Positions 52,270 to 61,048 of a stretch of 64,000 nucleotides of DNA are shown one piece after another (the stretch's first letter is position 1; each line of letters opens with the position of its first letter). The position numbers and the translations under genes were made by a program. Source of the DNA: a candidate division KSB1 bacterium (lineage in GTDB: Bacteria > Zhuqueibacterota > Zhuqueibacteria > Residuimicrobiales > Krinioviventaceae); contig JAXHMJ010000005.1 of the NCBI GenBank assembly GCA_034521575.1, positions 2,294,001 through 2,358,000 of the forward strand, written 5' to 3'. Below the pieces are notes generated by a model. The model did no database searches. It saw nothing but the letters and a program-made list of their open reading frames with translations, and was not told where the DNA came from.

Positions 52270-53811
52270 ATGCAAAATTCTGAATTTCATGATGTATTAG
52301 AGACGCTGGGATTGTCTCCGCGGAACAAGGGGGTGTTTGACGGCAGCCGCTGGTTCGGGGGCGGCGCGCGTGTTGATGTGATCAGTCCGATCAACGGCGA
52401 AAACATCGCGGCTGTGGACACCGGCAGTCATGATGATTATGAAAAAGTCATTGCGGCGGCGCAGTCGGCGTTTCAACAGTGGCGGCAATGGCCGGCGCCC
52501 AGGCGCGGCGAGCTGGTGCGCCAATTCGCGCACGAACTGCGCAAATACAAGGAACCGCTGGGAAGACTGGTGACCCTTGAAATGGGCAAGTCGCTGCAGG
52601 AGGGACTCGGTGAGGTGCAGGAAATGATCGATATCTGCGATCTGGCCGTGGGCCAGTCGCGTATGCTCTACGGCGTACAGACGCACAGCGAGCGTCCGGG
52701 ACACCGCATGTACGAGCAGTGGCATCCGCTGGGCGTGGTGGCGGTGATCTCGGCATTTAACTTTCCCGTGGCCGTGTGGGCCTGGAACACCAGCATGGCG
52801 CTCATCTGCGGCGACGCGGTGCTGTGGAAACCGGCGAGTCCCGTGCCCCTGACCGCCATCGCCTGCGTGAAAATTCTGCAGCGGGTGATCGAAAACAATG
52901 ACGCGCCGAACGGCATTGCCGCGTTGATGACCGGTCCGGGCAAAGACGTGGGCGAGCTGATCACACAGGACCAGCGCATTGCGCTGGTCAGTTACACCGG
53001 CTCGACGAAAATCGGCAAACACATCGCCCAGACCGTGCACGCGCGCCTCGGCAAAACCATCCTCGAACTCGGCGGCAACAATGCCATTATCGTCACCCGG
53101 CACGCGGATCTGCAGCTAACGGCCAAAAACATCCTGTTCGGCGCCATCGGCACCTGCGGACAGCGCTGCACCACCACGCGCCGGGTGATCATCGAGGATA
53201 AAGTATACGACGAGCTGGCCGGGATTCTGAAATCAGCATACACCACGATTTCCATCGGTTCGCCCCTGGACGAGTCGCATCACATGGGACCGATAGTGAA
53301 CCGGAAGGCGGTGGACACGATGATGAACGCCCTGGAGACCATCAAAGAGCAGGGCGGGACATTCCTGGTCGAGGGCGGTCGGCTGGAAGGCAAAGGCTAT
53401 GCGGGCGGCTGTTACGTCAAACCCGCCATTGCCGAGGTAACGCCGGATCTGCCGATTGTGCAGGACGAGACGTTTGCGCCCATTCTGTACCTGATCAAAT
53501 ACAGCGGCGATTTAAGCGAGGCGATCCGCATTCACAACAGCGTGCCGCAGGGCTTGTCGTCGGCCATTTTCACCCATGATCTGCGCGAATCCGAGCGCTT
53601 TCTCAGCGCATTGGGCAGCGACTGCGGCATTGCCAATGTGAATCTGGGCACCTCGGGCGCCGAGATCGGGTTGGCGTTCGGCGGTGAAAAAGAGACCGGC
53701 GGCGGCCGCGAGAGCGGGTCCGATGCCTGGAAGAGCTATATGCGCCGCCAGACCAACACCGTCAACTGGAGCGGCGAGACCGTGCTCGCCCAGGGCATTC
53801 AATTTGACTGA
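52270..53811 (+). CDS. ALDH7-type aldehyde dehydrogenase (alpha-aminoadipate semialdehyde dehydrogenase-like)
   Basis: 513 residues. NAD-dependent aldehyde dehydrogenase of the ALDH7/antiquitin group, whose known members oxidise alpha-aminoadipate 6-semialdehyde to 2-aminoadipate. Visible: VAVISAFNFPVAVWAWNTSM, the catalytic Glu in TILELGGNNAIIV, the catalytic Cys in GTCGQRCTTTRRV, and the ALDH7-specific end GTSGAEIGLAFGGEKETGGG with AWKSYMRRQTNTVNWS. AGGAG precedes the ATG. It is the first structural gene of the operon. The aminoadipate assignment is family-based. Confidence 0.88.
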   Translation: MQNSEFHDVLETLGLSPRNKGVFDGSRWFGGGARVDVISPINGENIAAVDTGSHDDYEKVIAAAQSAFQQWRQWPAPRRGELVRQFAHELRKYKEPLGRLVTLEMGKSLQEGLGEVQEMIDICDLAVGQSRMLYGVQTHSERPGHRMYEQWHPLGVVAVISAFNFPVAVWAWNTSMALICGDAVLWKPASPVPLTAIACVKILQRVIENNDAPNGIAALMTGPGKDVGELITQDQRIALVSYTGSTKIGKHIAQTVHARLGKTILELGGNNAIIVTRHADLQLTAKNILFGAIGTCGQRCTTTRRVIIEDKVYDELAGILKSAYTTISIGSPLDESHHMGPIVNRKAVDTMMNALETIKEQGGTFLVEGGRLEGKGYAGGCYVKPAIAEVTPDLPIVQDETFAPILYLIKYSGDLSEAIRIHNSVPQGLSSAIFTHDLRESERFLSALGSDCGIANVNLGTSGAEIGLAFGGEKETGGGRESGSDAWKSYMRRQTNTVNWSGETVLAQGIQFD

Positions 53812-53822
53812 AAGAGGACGCG

Positions 53823-55194
53823 ATGAACCCACAAGCGAAATTTCCGCTCATTCCCGAACAGCCGGCGGCGCCGCGGCTCAAGACCGCGCTACCGGGCCCG
53901 AATGTACAGACACTGACCGGCCGCGATCATCAGGTGACCAGTCCCTCGTACACGCGCGATTACCCGCTGGTGGCCGATCATGCGATCGGGTCGACGATCA
54001 CCGATCCGGACGGCAATGTGTTTCTCGATATGACCGCCGGCATTGCGGTCACGTCCACCGGACACTGTCATCCGGCGGTGGTGCACGCCATTCACGAACA
54101 GAGCCGGCGCTGCCTGCAGCATGTCGGGCACGGATTTTTACTATGAACCGCAGATCCGGCTGGCCGAACGCCTGTCCAAACTGGCGCCCATGTCCGGCAA
54201 GAACCGCGTGTTTTTCACCAATTCCGGCGCTGAATCCGTGGAAGCGGCGCTCAAACTGGCGCGTTTTCACACCAAACGTCAGCACGTGATCGGTTTTATC
54301 GGCGCTTTTCACGGCCGCACCTACGGCGCCATGTCGCTGGGCGCCAGCAAGATGATCCAGAGTTTCGGATTCAAGCCGCTGGTGCCGCAGATTTCGCACG
54401 TGGATTACCCGAATCCGTTCCGGCCGGTGGGGTACGAAGACAACGTCACCGATCACAGCATGAAAGAACTGCAGACCGTATTCGAGCACAAGGTGGCGCC
54501 GGACGAGGTGGCGGCGATTTTTGTCGAGGCCATCCAGGGCGAAGGCGGCTATATTGTGCCGCCGGATGATTTTCTGCCGCGTCTGCGCGACTTGTGCACA
54601 ACACACGGCATTATGCTGGTGTGCGACGAGGTGCAGTCCGGCGTGGGCCGCACCGGCAAATTCTGGGCGGTGAATCACGTGAACGTGCAACCGGATATGA
54701 TCACCTGCGCCAAGGGCATTGCCAGCGGACTGCCGCTGGGAGCGCTGATCGCGCGCGAAGAGGTGATGAACTGGCCGTACGGCGCGCACGCGTCCACCTT
54801 TGGCGGCAATCCGGTTTGCTGCGCCGCGTCCCTGGCCACTCTGGATCTGCTCGAACGCGGACTCGTTGACCATGCGGCGAAAACCGGCGCGCATTTGATG
54901 ACCGGACTGCGGCAACTGATGAGCGGGTGCCCGGTGATCGGCGACGCGCGCGGCCGGGGACTGATGGCGGCTGTTGAATTTATCCGGGATCCCGGCAGCC
55001 GCGAAGCGTATCCGGAGTTCCGCAATCAGGTGATCCAGGCCTGTTTTCAGCGCGGACTGTTGATTCTGGGATGCGGCGAGAGCGCTATACGGTTCTGTCC
55101 GGCGCTGACCGTCAAAGAGGAACAGATCGACACCGCGTTATCGATTGTACGCGCGGCCATTGAATCGGTTGAACAACAGGAGACCCCCTTATGA
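53823..55194 (+). CDS. Class III PLP aminotransferase, frameshifted (lysine 6-aminotransferase candidate)
   Basis: Two frames give one enzyme of about 455 residues. The first (53823-54146) has PAAPRLKTALPGPNVQTLTG and DPDGNVFLDMTAGIAVTSTG with HCHP. It is lost near 54118, after SRRCLQH. The second continues MSGTDFYYEPQIRLAERLSK, NRVFFTNSGAESVEAALKLA, GAFHGRTYGAMSLGASK, the Asp in MLVCDEVQSGVGRTGKFWA and the PLP Lys in ITCAKGIASGLPLGA. The start matches omega-aminotransferases of the archaeal-type acetylornithine/GABA group. Beside an ALDH7 gene it would supply aminoadipate semialdehyde from lysine. GAGG precedes the ATG. Confidence 0.85.
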
Positions 55195-56375
55195 AACGGC
55201 GAACCATTGTCACCATGCCCGGCGACGGTATCGGCCATACCGTGCTGCCGGAAGCGCTGCGCGTGTTAAAAGCGGCCGGATTTGCAGCCGATTATGTCGA
55301 GGCGCCCATTGGCTGGACCTACTGGTGCGAGCAGGGCAATCCGCTGCCGGATGAAACGATCCATCTTCTCAAGGCCCACAAGTTGGGTCTGTTCGGCGCC
55401 ATCACGTCCAAACCCAAAGACAAGGCGGCGCTGGAACTCAAACCCGAACTGCGGGAGGGCGGCGCGGTGTATTACAGTCCGATTGTCAGGATGCGTCAGT
55501 TGTTTCACCTCGACATCTGCATCCGGCCCTGTCGGGCGTTCAAAGGCAATCCCCTGAACTTTGTCCGCCGCAACGCCGCCGGCGGGGTTGACGAGCCGCC
55601 GGTGGACGCGGTGATTTTCCGGCAGAATACGGAAGGCTTGTACGGCGGTGTGGAATGGACCGATCCGCCGCGGCCGGTGCGGCAGGCGCTGGAGACGCAT
55701 CCGAAAATGGCGGCGTTCAGGGACGTGCCCGGACCCGATCTGGCCGTGTCCACGCGTATTTTCACGCGCCGGGCCTGTCGGCGTATCTGTGAGGCGGCGT
55801 TCACTTATGCGCACCAGCACGGCTATGCGTCCGTGACCATGTGCGAAAAACCGAATGTCATCCGCGAAACCTCGGGTATGATGGAAGAAGAAGCGCGCAA
55901 AGCCGGCGAAGCGTATCCGGATATTCAGCTGCGCTCTACCAATATCGACGCGCAGATGATGTGGCTGACCAAGAATCCCGAGGATTACGGCGTCATCGTG
56001 TCCGGCAACATGTTCGGCGATATTGTCTCGGACGGATTTGCCGGACTCACCGGCGGACTCGGATTCGCCTGCAGCGCCAACATCGGCGATGAGGTGGCGG
56101 TGTTTGAACCCACGCACGGATCCGCGCCCCGCTATGAACAGCTGCAGCCGTCGATTGTCAATCCGATTGCCATGATGTTGTCCGCCTGCATGCTGCTGGA
56201 CCATATCGGCGACCCGGCGCGCGCAACGCGCATCCGCGAGGCTGTGGCAGCCGTGATTGCCGACGGCCGGGTGCGCACCTATGACATGCTGCGCCTGAAA
56301 GGCGGCGCCGATGTGATCAAACAGGGCGCGGCCACCACACAGCAGATGACCGACGCGGTCATTGCGCATTTGTAA
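55191..56375 (+). CDS. Isocitrate/isopropylmalate-family dehydrogenase (homoisocitrate dehydrogenase candidate)
   Basis: 394 residues of the beta-decarboxylating dehydrogenase family. VTMPGDGIGHTVLPEALRVL, a substrate loop YYSPIVRMRQLFHLDICIRP, FRQNTEGLYGGVEW, TMCEKPNVIRETSGMM and NMFGDIVSDGFAGLTGGLGF, then FEPTHGSAPRYE (cofactor loop). The loop SPIV.R differs from typical isocitrate dehydrogenases (SxN..LR) and recalls homoisocitrate dehydrogenases, but I cannot fix the substrate by eye. It overlaps the aminotransferase stop (ATGA), so the two are coupled. Confidence 0.85.
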   Translation: MKRRTIVTMPGDGIGHTVLPEALRVLKAAGFAADYVEAPIGWTYWCEQGNPLPDETIHLLKAHKLGLFGAITSKPKDKAALELKPELREGGAVYYSPIVRMRQLFHLDICIRPCRAFKGNPLNFVRRNAAGGVDEPPVDAVIFRQNTEGLYGGVEWTDPPRPVRQALETHPKMAAFRDVPGPDLAVSTRIFTRRACRRICEAAFTYAHQHGYASVTMCEKPNVIRETSGMMEEEARKAGEAYPDIQLRSTNIDAQMMWLTKNPEDYGVIVSGNMFGDIVSDGFAGLTGGLGFACSANIGDEVAVFEPTHGSAPRYEQLQPSIVNPIAMMLSACMLLDHIGDPARATRIREAVAAVIADGRVRTYDMLRLKGGADVIKQGAATTQQMTDAVIAHL

Positions 56376-56396
56376 TCCGATTCAGGGAGACTGTTG

Positions 56397-56945
56397 ATGC
56401 AGAAAGCGATAAAAAATTTGTGGCCGGAACTGACCTGGATTCAGGATAACGATCTGCGGGAGAAAACGGCAAACGTCTGGGAAACGGCGCTTGCGGAAAG
56501 CGTGTTGAGCGTCGATGATCTGAACCGCATTCCGTTCACCCTGCTAATTCCGGGCGTCACCACGACATTCATGACGCACAAACGCGCCGTGGTGCATCTG
56601 GCCAAGGCCTGCGGCGAGACTATCCGTGAATTTTTAGGCAAAGACCTGCCGGTGAACATGGACGTGCTCATCGCCGGCGCCATGCTCTGCGACGTGGGCA
56701 AGCTGCTGGAATACGATCTCGCGGATGGACAGGCGGTGCAGGGCAATTACGGCAAGTATCTGCGCCATCCGTTTTCCGGCGTGTCGCTGGCCGAGCGCTG
56801 CGGGGTGCCGGCGGAGGTGTCTCACATCATTGCCGCGCACGCCGGCGAAGGCGACCGGGTGAAACGCTCGGTAGAAGCAACGATTGTGCATCACGCGGAT
56901 TTTATGACGTTTCTGCCGTTCAGGGAACGCCTGATTCCGGATTGA
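56397..56945 (+). CDS. HD-domain protein with Cys in place of the HD His
   Basis: 182 residues. An HD-type phosphohydrolase fold: HKRAVVHLAKACGE, IAGAMLCDVGKLLEY, YLRHPFSGVSLAERCGVPAE, SHIIAAHAGEGD and ATIVHHADFMTF. The usual LHDxGK is LCDVGK here, so one metal ligand is altered unless it is compensated. Its role in the operon is unknown; it could act on a nucleotide or regulate the pathway. CAGGGA precedes the ATG. Confidence 0.7.
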   Translation: MQKAIKNLWPELTWIQDNDLREKTANVWETALAESVLSVDDLNRIPFTLLIPGVTTTFMTHKRAVVHLAKACGETIREFLGKDLPVNMDVLIAGAMLCDVGKLLEYDLADGQAVQGNYGKYLRHPFSGVSLAERCGVPAEVSHIIAAHAGEGDRVKRSVEATIVHHADFMTFLPFRERLIPD

Positions 56946-56961
56946 GGACAAGGAGGCTTTT

Positions 56962-58755
56962 ATGGGTCAGACCCTGATTGAAAAAATCATTGCCAGCCAC
57001 TCCGGACGCGACGTCAAGCCCGGGGATATCGCCAATATGGTGATTGATTTCCGCGTTGCGCGTGATTTCGGCGGCGCCAATGTGGTCAGGAATCTGCAGG
57101 AACACGGGCTGAAAATCGCTGATGCGGCGAAAACCGCGTTCACCTTTGACTGCAATCCCACCGGCTCGGACCAGAAATACGCGGCCCATCAGCAGCTCTG
57201 CCGGGTGTTTGCGAAACAGCATGACATCCCGGTGAGCGACATTGACAAGGGTATCGGCACGCATCTGGCCATTGAAAACGGCTGGATCGGTCCGGGCGGC
57301 ACCCTGGTGTCCACGGATTCGCACGCCAATATTCTCGGCGCCATCGGCGCGTTCGGTCAGGGCATGGGCGATGTGGACATTGCCGCGGCCTTCGCCAAGG
57401 GCCAGATCTGGTTCAAGACGCCGCCGAGCGTCAAGATCACGGTCAAGGGATCGCTGCCGCAACACTGTACGGCCAAAGACCTGACGCTGTATTTTTTACA
57501 GCAGTTTGGCGCCAACGGACTGCTCGGCGCGGCCGCCGAAGTTTACGGTCCGGCTATTGAGGCGCTGGACCTGCACGAACGCATCACCCTGGCGTCCATG
57601 GCCACGGAAATGGGCGCCGTCATTCTGCTCATCTCGCCGTCGGATGCGGTGATTGACACCTGCCGCACGGCCGGCGCCGCGTTCGAGCCGGTTTATGCGG
57701 ATGCGGATGCGGTTTACCAGCGTGAACTCTCTGTAAACATTGCAAATCTTGAACCCATGCTGTCGCGTCCCGGTCATCCCGATGATGCGGTGCCGGTGTC
57801 CGAGGCTGAGGGAACGCCGGTGCATTCGGTGTTTATCGGGTCCTGCACCAACGGTCGTTTTGAAGACCTGCGCGCCGCTGCAGCGGTTCTCGAGGGCAAA
57901 CGCAAAGCGCCGCACGTGGTGTTGAAAATCGTGCCGGCCACGGACGCGGTGTGGCAACGCTGCCTGCGCGAGGGAGTGTTTGATACTTTTAAGCAGGCGG
58001 GCGCTCTGATCGGCAACGCCGGATGCGCCGGCTGCGCGGCCGGACAGGTGGGACAAAACGGTCCCGGCGAAGTGACGGTCAGCACCGGCAACCGCAATTT
58101 CGCCGGCAAACAGGGCAAAGGCGAGGTGTACCTGGCGAGTCCGGCCACCGCGGCCGCGGCAGCCGTGGCCGGATGCCTGGTGTCGGCCGACCGCCTGAAC
58201 AGCGTGAGATGTCGTGACGCAAGCGCGCCGCCGCTGCGCCAACCGGCGGCCAAACGCTCCGGCGAACAATCCGGCAAACCGACGGTCATCAAGGGCCGCG
58301 TGTGGGTGATCCGGCAGGACCATATCGATACGGACATGATCTATCACAACCGTTATCTGACGGTCACGGAACTCAACGACATGGGACCGTATACCTTTGA
58401 AAATCTTGACGGATGGGGTGATTTTGCGAAAAAGGCCGAGCCCGGCCATATTCTGGTCACCGGCGATAATTTCGGCTGCGGCAGTTCCCGGCAGCAGGCC
58501 GTGGACTGTTTCAAGAGTCTGGGCATTCCGCTGATCATTGCGCGCTCTTTCGGCGCCATTTACGAGCGCAATGCCATCAACAACGGTCTGGCGATCACCA
58601 CCGCAGATCTGGTGAACACGGATATTCAGGACGGCGAGGTGATTACCTGCGATCTCGCCTCGGGTACGATTGTCAGAGAAGCCGGTGAAATCGTCAAGGC
58701 CGCCCCGTTTTCAGAGGTACAAATGCAGATTTACCAGCGCGGAGGTCTGTTATAA
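56962..58755 (+). CDS. Fused aconitase-family enzyme (catalytic plus swivel domain)
   Basis: 597 residues. The LeuC/aconitase-like catalytic part has DSHANILGAIGAFGQGMGDV, GSCTNGRFEDLRAAAAVLEG with the first cluster Cys, and NAGCAGCAAGQVGQ with the other two. After a Pro/Ala/Lys linker (about residues 425-445) follows a LeuD-like swivel domain: IDTDMIYHNRYLTVTELND and GDNFGCGSSRQQAVDCFKSL. It would dehydrate or hydrate citrate-like tricarboxylates. A second aconitase set follows. AGGAGG seven bases before the ATG. Confidence 0.87.
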   Translation: MGQTLIEKIIASHSGRDVKPGDIANMVIDFRVARDFGGANVVRNLQEHGLKIADAAKTAFTFDCNPTGSDQKYAAHQQLCRVFAKQHDIPVSDIDKGIGTHLAIENGWIGPGGTLVSTDSHANILGAIGAFGQGMGDVDIAAAFAKGQIWFKTPPSVKITVKGSLPQHCTAKDLTLYFLQQFGANGLLGAAAEVYGPAIEALDLHERITLASMATEMGAVILLISPSDAVIDTCRTAGAAFEPVYADADAVYQRELSVNIANLEPMLSRPGHPDDAVPVSEAEGTPVHSVFIGSCTNGRFEDLRAAAAVLEGKRKAPHVVLKIVPATDAVWQRCLREGVFDTFKQAGALIGNAGCAGCAAGQVGQNGPGEVTVSTGNRNFAGKQGKGEVYLASPATAAAAAVAGCLVSADRLNSVRCRDASAPPLRQPAAKRSGEQSGKPTVIKGRVWVIRQDHIDTDMIYHNRYLTVTELNDMGPYTFENLDGWGDFAKKAEPGHILVTGDNFGCGSSRQQAVDCFKSLGIPLIIARSFGAIYERNAINNGLAITTADLVNTDIQDGEVITCDLASGTIVREAGEIVKAAPFSEVQMQIYQRGGLL

Positions 58756-60009
58756 ATGAAAGAAACCTTTGCTCAAAAAATTCTGGCCAAAAAAGCCGGA
58801 CTCGATCATGTGACGCCCGGACAGATTGTCACGGTGCGTCCGGATTTTCTGCTGACGCATGACAACACCGCCGCCATCATCGGCAAGATCAGCGGCGAGC
58901 TGGAGACCTACGGCGTGCATGATCCGGATGCGCATGTGATCGTGCTCGACCATGTGGTGCCGGCGGCGTCGGAAAAAACCGCACAGAATCACGCCGAGAT
59001 CCGCAGTTATGTGCGCGCGCATCATATCCGGCATTTTTACGATGCCGGCCAGGGCATCTGTCACCAGATCATGATGGAAAAAGGCATTGCGCGTCCCGGA
59101 CTCTTGATCCTGGGCAGTGATTCGCACACCTGCACCTATGGCGCGCTGAACGCCTTTAGCACCGGCATTGATCGCACCGAAGCCGCGGCATTGATCCTGA
59201 CCGGGGAGACCTGGCTGAAAGTGCCGCACAGCATTCGCGTCGATTTAACAGGCGCGTTGCGGCCCGGGGTGTCTGCCAAGGATTTTATTCTGACGTTGAT
59301 CGGTGATATCGGCGCCGACGGCGCTTCCTACTGTTCGGTCGAATTTCACGGCGAAATCGAGTCGCTGAGCATGGACGAGCGCATGACCATCACCAATATG
59401 GGCATCGAAATGGGCGCCAAAAACGCGGTGTTTCCCTGTGATGCGGCGTGCGAATCGATGTGTCAGGCGTTTCCCGAAACCTTTGACTGCGACTCCGTGT
59501 GGGCGGACCCGGACGCCGAGTATCTCAATCGACTGGACTATGATCTGGGCGCCGTTGAACCGGTGGTGGCGCTGCCGCATCAGGTGGATCATGTCAAATC
59601 GGTGCGCGAGGTCGCCGGACAGCGCGTGCATCAGGTTTTGATCGGCACCTGCACCAACGGCCGGGTCTCGGATTTTGAAGCGGCGGCGGTCATTCTCAAA
59701 GGCAAGCAGGTATCGCCGGACTGCCGGCTGTTGCTTTTACCGGCATCCCGGAGTGTTCTTGAACAGACTCTGGCCTCCGGCGCCATGCAGACGCTCATTC
59801 ATGCGGGCGCGATCCTGCTGCCGCCGGGCTGCGGTCCCTGTCTGGGCGCGCACCAGGGCGTGCTGGCGCCCGGCGAGGTGTGCCTGTCCACCGCCAACCG
59901 CAATTTCAAAGGCCGTATGGGCTGTGCCGACGCGGAAATTATCCTGGCCGGTCCGCAGACCGCGGCCTGGTCGGCGATTGACGGGAAAATTTGTAATCCG
60001 GCCGGGTAA
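58756..60009 (+). CDS. Homoaconitase/isopropylmalate isomerase-type large subunit
   Basis: 417 residues of the LeuC2/HacA type: TVRPDFLLTHDNTAAIIGKI, LDHVVPAASEKTAQNHAEIR, GSDSHTCTYGALNAFSTGID, IGTCTNGRVSDFEAAAVILK and LLPPGCGPCLGAHQGVLAPG with the cluster Cys residues. It begins directly after the fused gene's stop. Its small subunit is at 60554, separated from it by an inserted pair of GxxExxY element copies. Substrate may be homoaconitate, isopropylmalate or another 2-(hydroxyalkyl)malate. Confidence 0.88.
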   Translation: MKETFAQKILAKKAGLDHVTPGQIVTVRPDFLLTHDNTAAIIGKISGELETYGVHDPDAHVIVLDHVVPAASEKTAQNHAEIRSYVRAHHIRHFYDAGQGICHQIMMEKGIARPGLLILGSDSHTCTYGALNAFSTGIDRTEAAALILTGETWLKVPHSIRVDLTGALRPGVSAKDFILTLIGDIGADGASYCSVEFHGEIESLSMDERMTITNMGIEMGAKNAVFPCDAACESMCQAFPETFDCDSVWADPDAEYLNRLDYDLGAVEPVVALPHQVDHVKSVREVAGQRVHQVLIGTCTNGRVSDFEAAAVILKGKQVSPDCRLLLLPASRSVLEQTLASGAMQTLIHAGAILLPPGCGPCLGAHQGVLAPGEVCLSTANRNFKGRMGCADAEIILAGPQTAAWSAIDGKICNPAG

Positions 60010-60033
60010 GGTCATAGTGGTATGATGAAAGAA

Positions 60034-60110
60034 AACCACGAAAGACGCGAAACACACGAAAAACGGAAAAAGCCTTATGTTCTTCGTGATCTTTGTGCGC
60101 TTCGTGGTGG
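60034..60110 (+). mobile_element. MITE-like GxxExxY derivative
   Basis: 77 bases. CCACGAAAGACGCGAAACAC at the left and TCTTTGTGCGCTTCGTGG at the right, with only a few bases between. No trace of the gene. It is the shortest derivative of the element in this window. Confidence 0.5.
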
Positions 60111-60194
60111 TATCATCTATGCCAATTGAATTCATTTGATACACCGGAATGAGCGATATCTTTCATGTTTGTTGTTTAGAGGATCAAAAATTAA

Positions 60195-60460
60195 AACCAC
60201 AGAGGACACGAAGGACACGAAGAGGCTATGTAAATTGAAAAGTTATTGTAAAAGTGATGGATTGCGTTATAGAAAAACAGTTAATTATTGAAAAGGCAGT
60301 GTCTGAACTGCTGTCTATTCATAAAACCCGGATTTTGATAGGAAATGATCAGAGATTTCGATTGGATTATTGATCAATTTCAATGAAGAATTGTTAAAAG
60401 ATGGAATCCAGCGTTTTTTTCTTTATTTTTTCTTCGTGTCCTTCGTGCGCTTTGTGGTGG
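60195..60460 (+). mobile_element. GxxExxY element with a broken gene
   Basis: Ends as at 51624. Inside (60229-60417) the gene is still recognisable (KKQLIIEKAVSELLSIHKTR-like, [17 protein letters not shown]-like) but has lost the GxxExxY part and carries several stops. The element and its small neighbour split the large from the small aconitase-type subunit gene. Confidence 0.6.
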
Positions 60461-60553
60461 TATTTTCTACCCAGGTGGAGTAACAGAAAAAATGAATTGT
60501 TGGCAAATAATCAACTTTAAATTTTGAAAAGACATGCGGCAGTGGAGGTTGAC

Positions 60554-61048
60554 ATGAATATCTGGGCATACGGGGATGAGATCAACACGGACATGCTGTT
60601 TCCCGGGCGCTATACCTATACCTGCGCCACGGCGGAGGAGATCCGGCCGCATCTGTTGGAGGATCTGGATCCCGGATTTGCAAAAAACGTGCAGCCGGGC
60701 GATGTGATCCTGGCCGGTAAAAATTTCGGCTGCGGCAGTTCACGCGAACAGCCGGCGCTGGGATTGAAATCCGTCGGCATCCAGGCGGTGATCGCTGTGA
60801 GTTACGCGCGTATTTTTTACCGGGCGGCCATCAATCAGGGACTGCTGCTCATCGAGTGTCCGGATGCGGTGCGCGACTGGCAGCCGGGCGATGAGCTGGA
60901 ACTGGACGTGCCATCCGGTCGCATTCGAATGCGGGACAAAGCGTATGAATTCCCGGCGCCGCCGCCGGAGATTCTGGCCATCCGCGACGCGGGCGGGTTG
61001 CTGCCGTATGTGCGGGGTAAACTGAAAGCGGGGACCGAACATGAGTAG
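60554..61048 (+). CDS. Homoaconitase/isopropylmalate isomerase-type small subunit
   Basis: 164 residues of the LeuD2/HacB swivel type: MNIWAYGDEINTDMLFPGRY, ILAGKNFGCGSSREQPALGL, IAVSYARIFYRAAINQGLLL. The start at 60554 has GGAGG six bases ahead; ten in-frame codons upstream lie before that site. The substrate loop after GRY reads TYTCATAEEI, not the YLRT of isopropylmalate isomerases, so another substrate is likely. It overlaps the CitD-CitE gene by eight bases. Confidence 0.87.
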   Translation: MNIWAYGDEINTDMLFPGRYTYTCATAEEIRPHLLEDLDPGFAKNVQPGDVILAGKNFGCGSSREQPALGLKSVGIQAVIAVSYARIFYRAAINQGLLLIECPDAVRDWQPGDELELDVPSGRIRMRDKAYEFPAPPPEILAIRDAGGLLPYVRGKLKAGTEHE

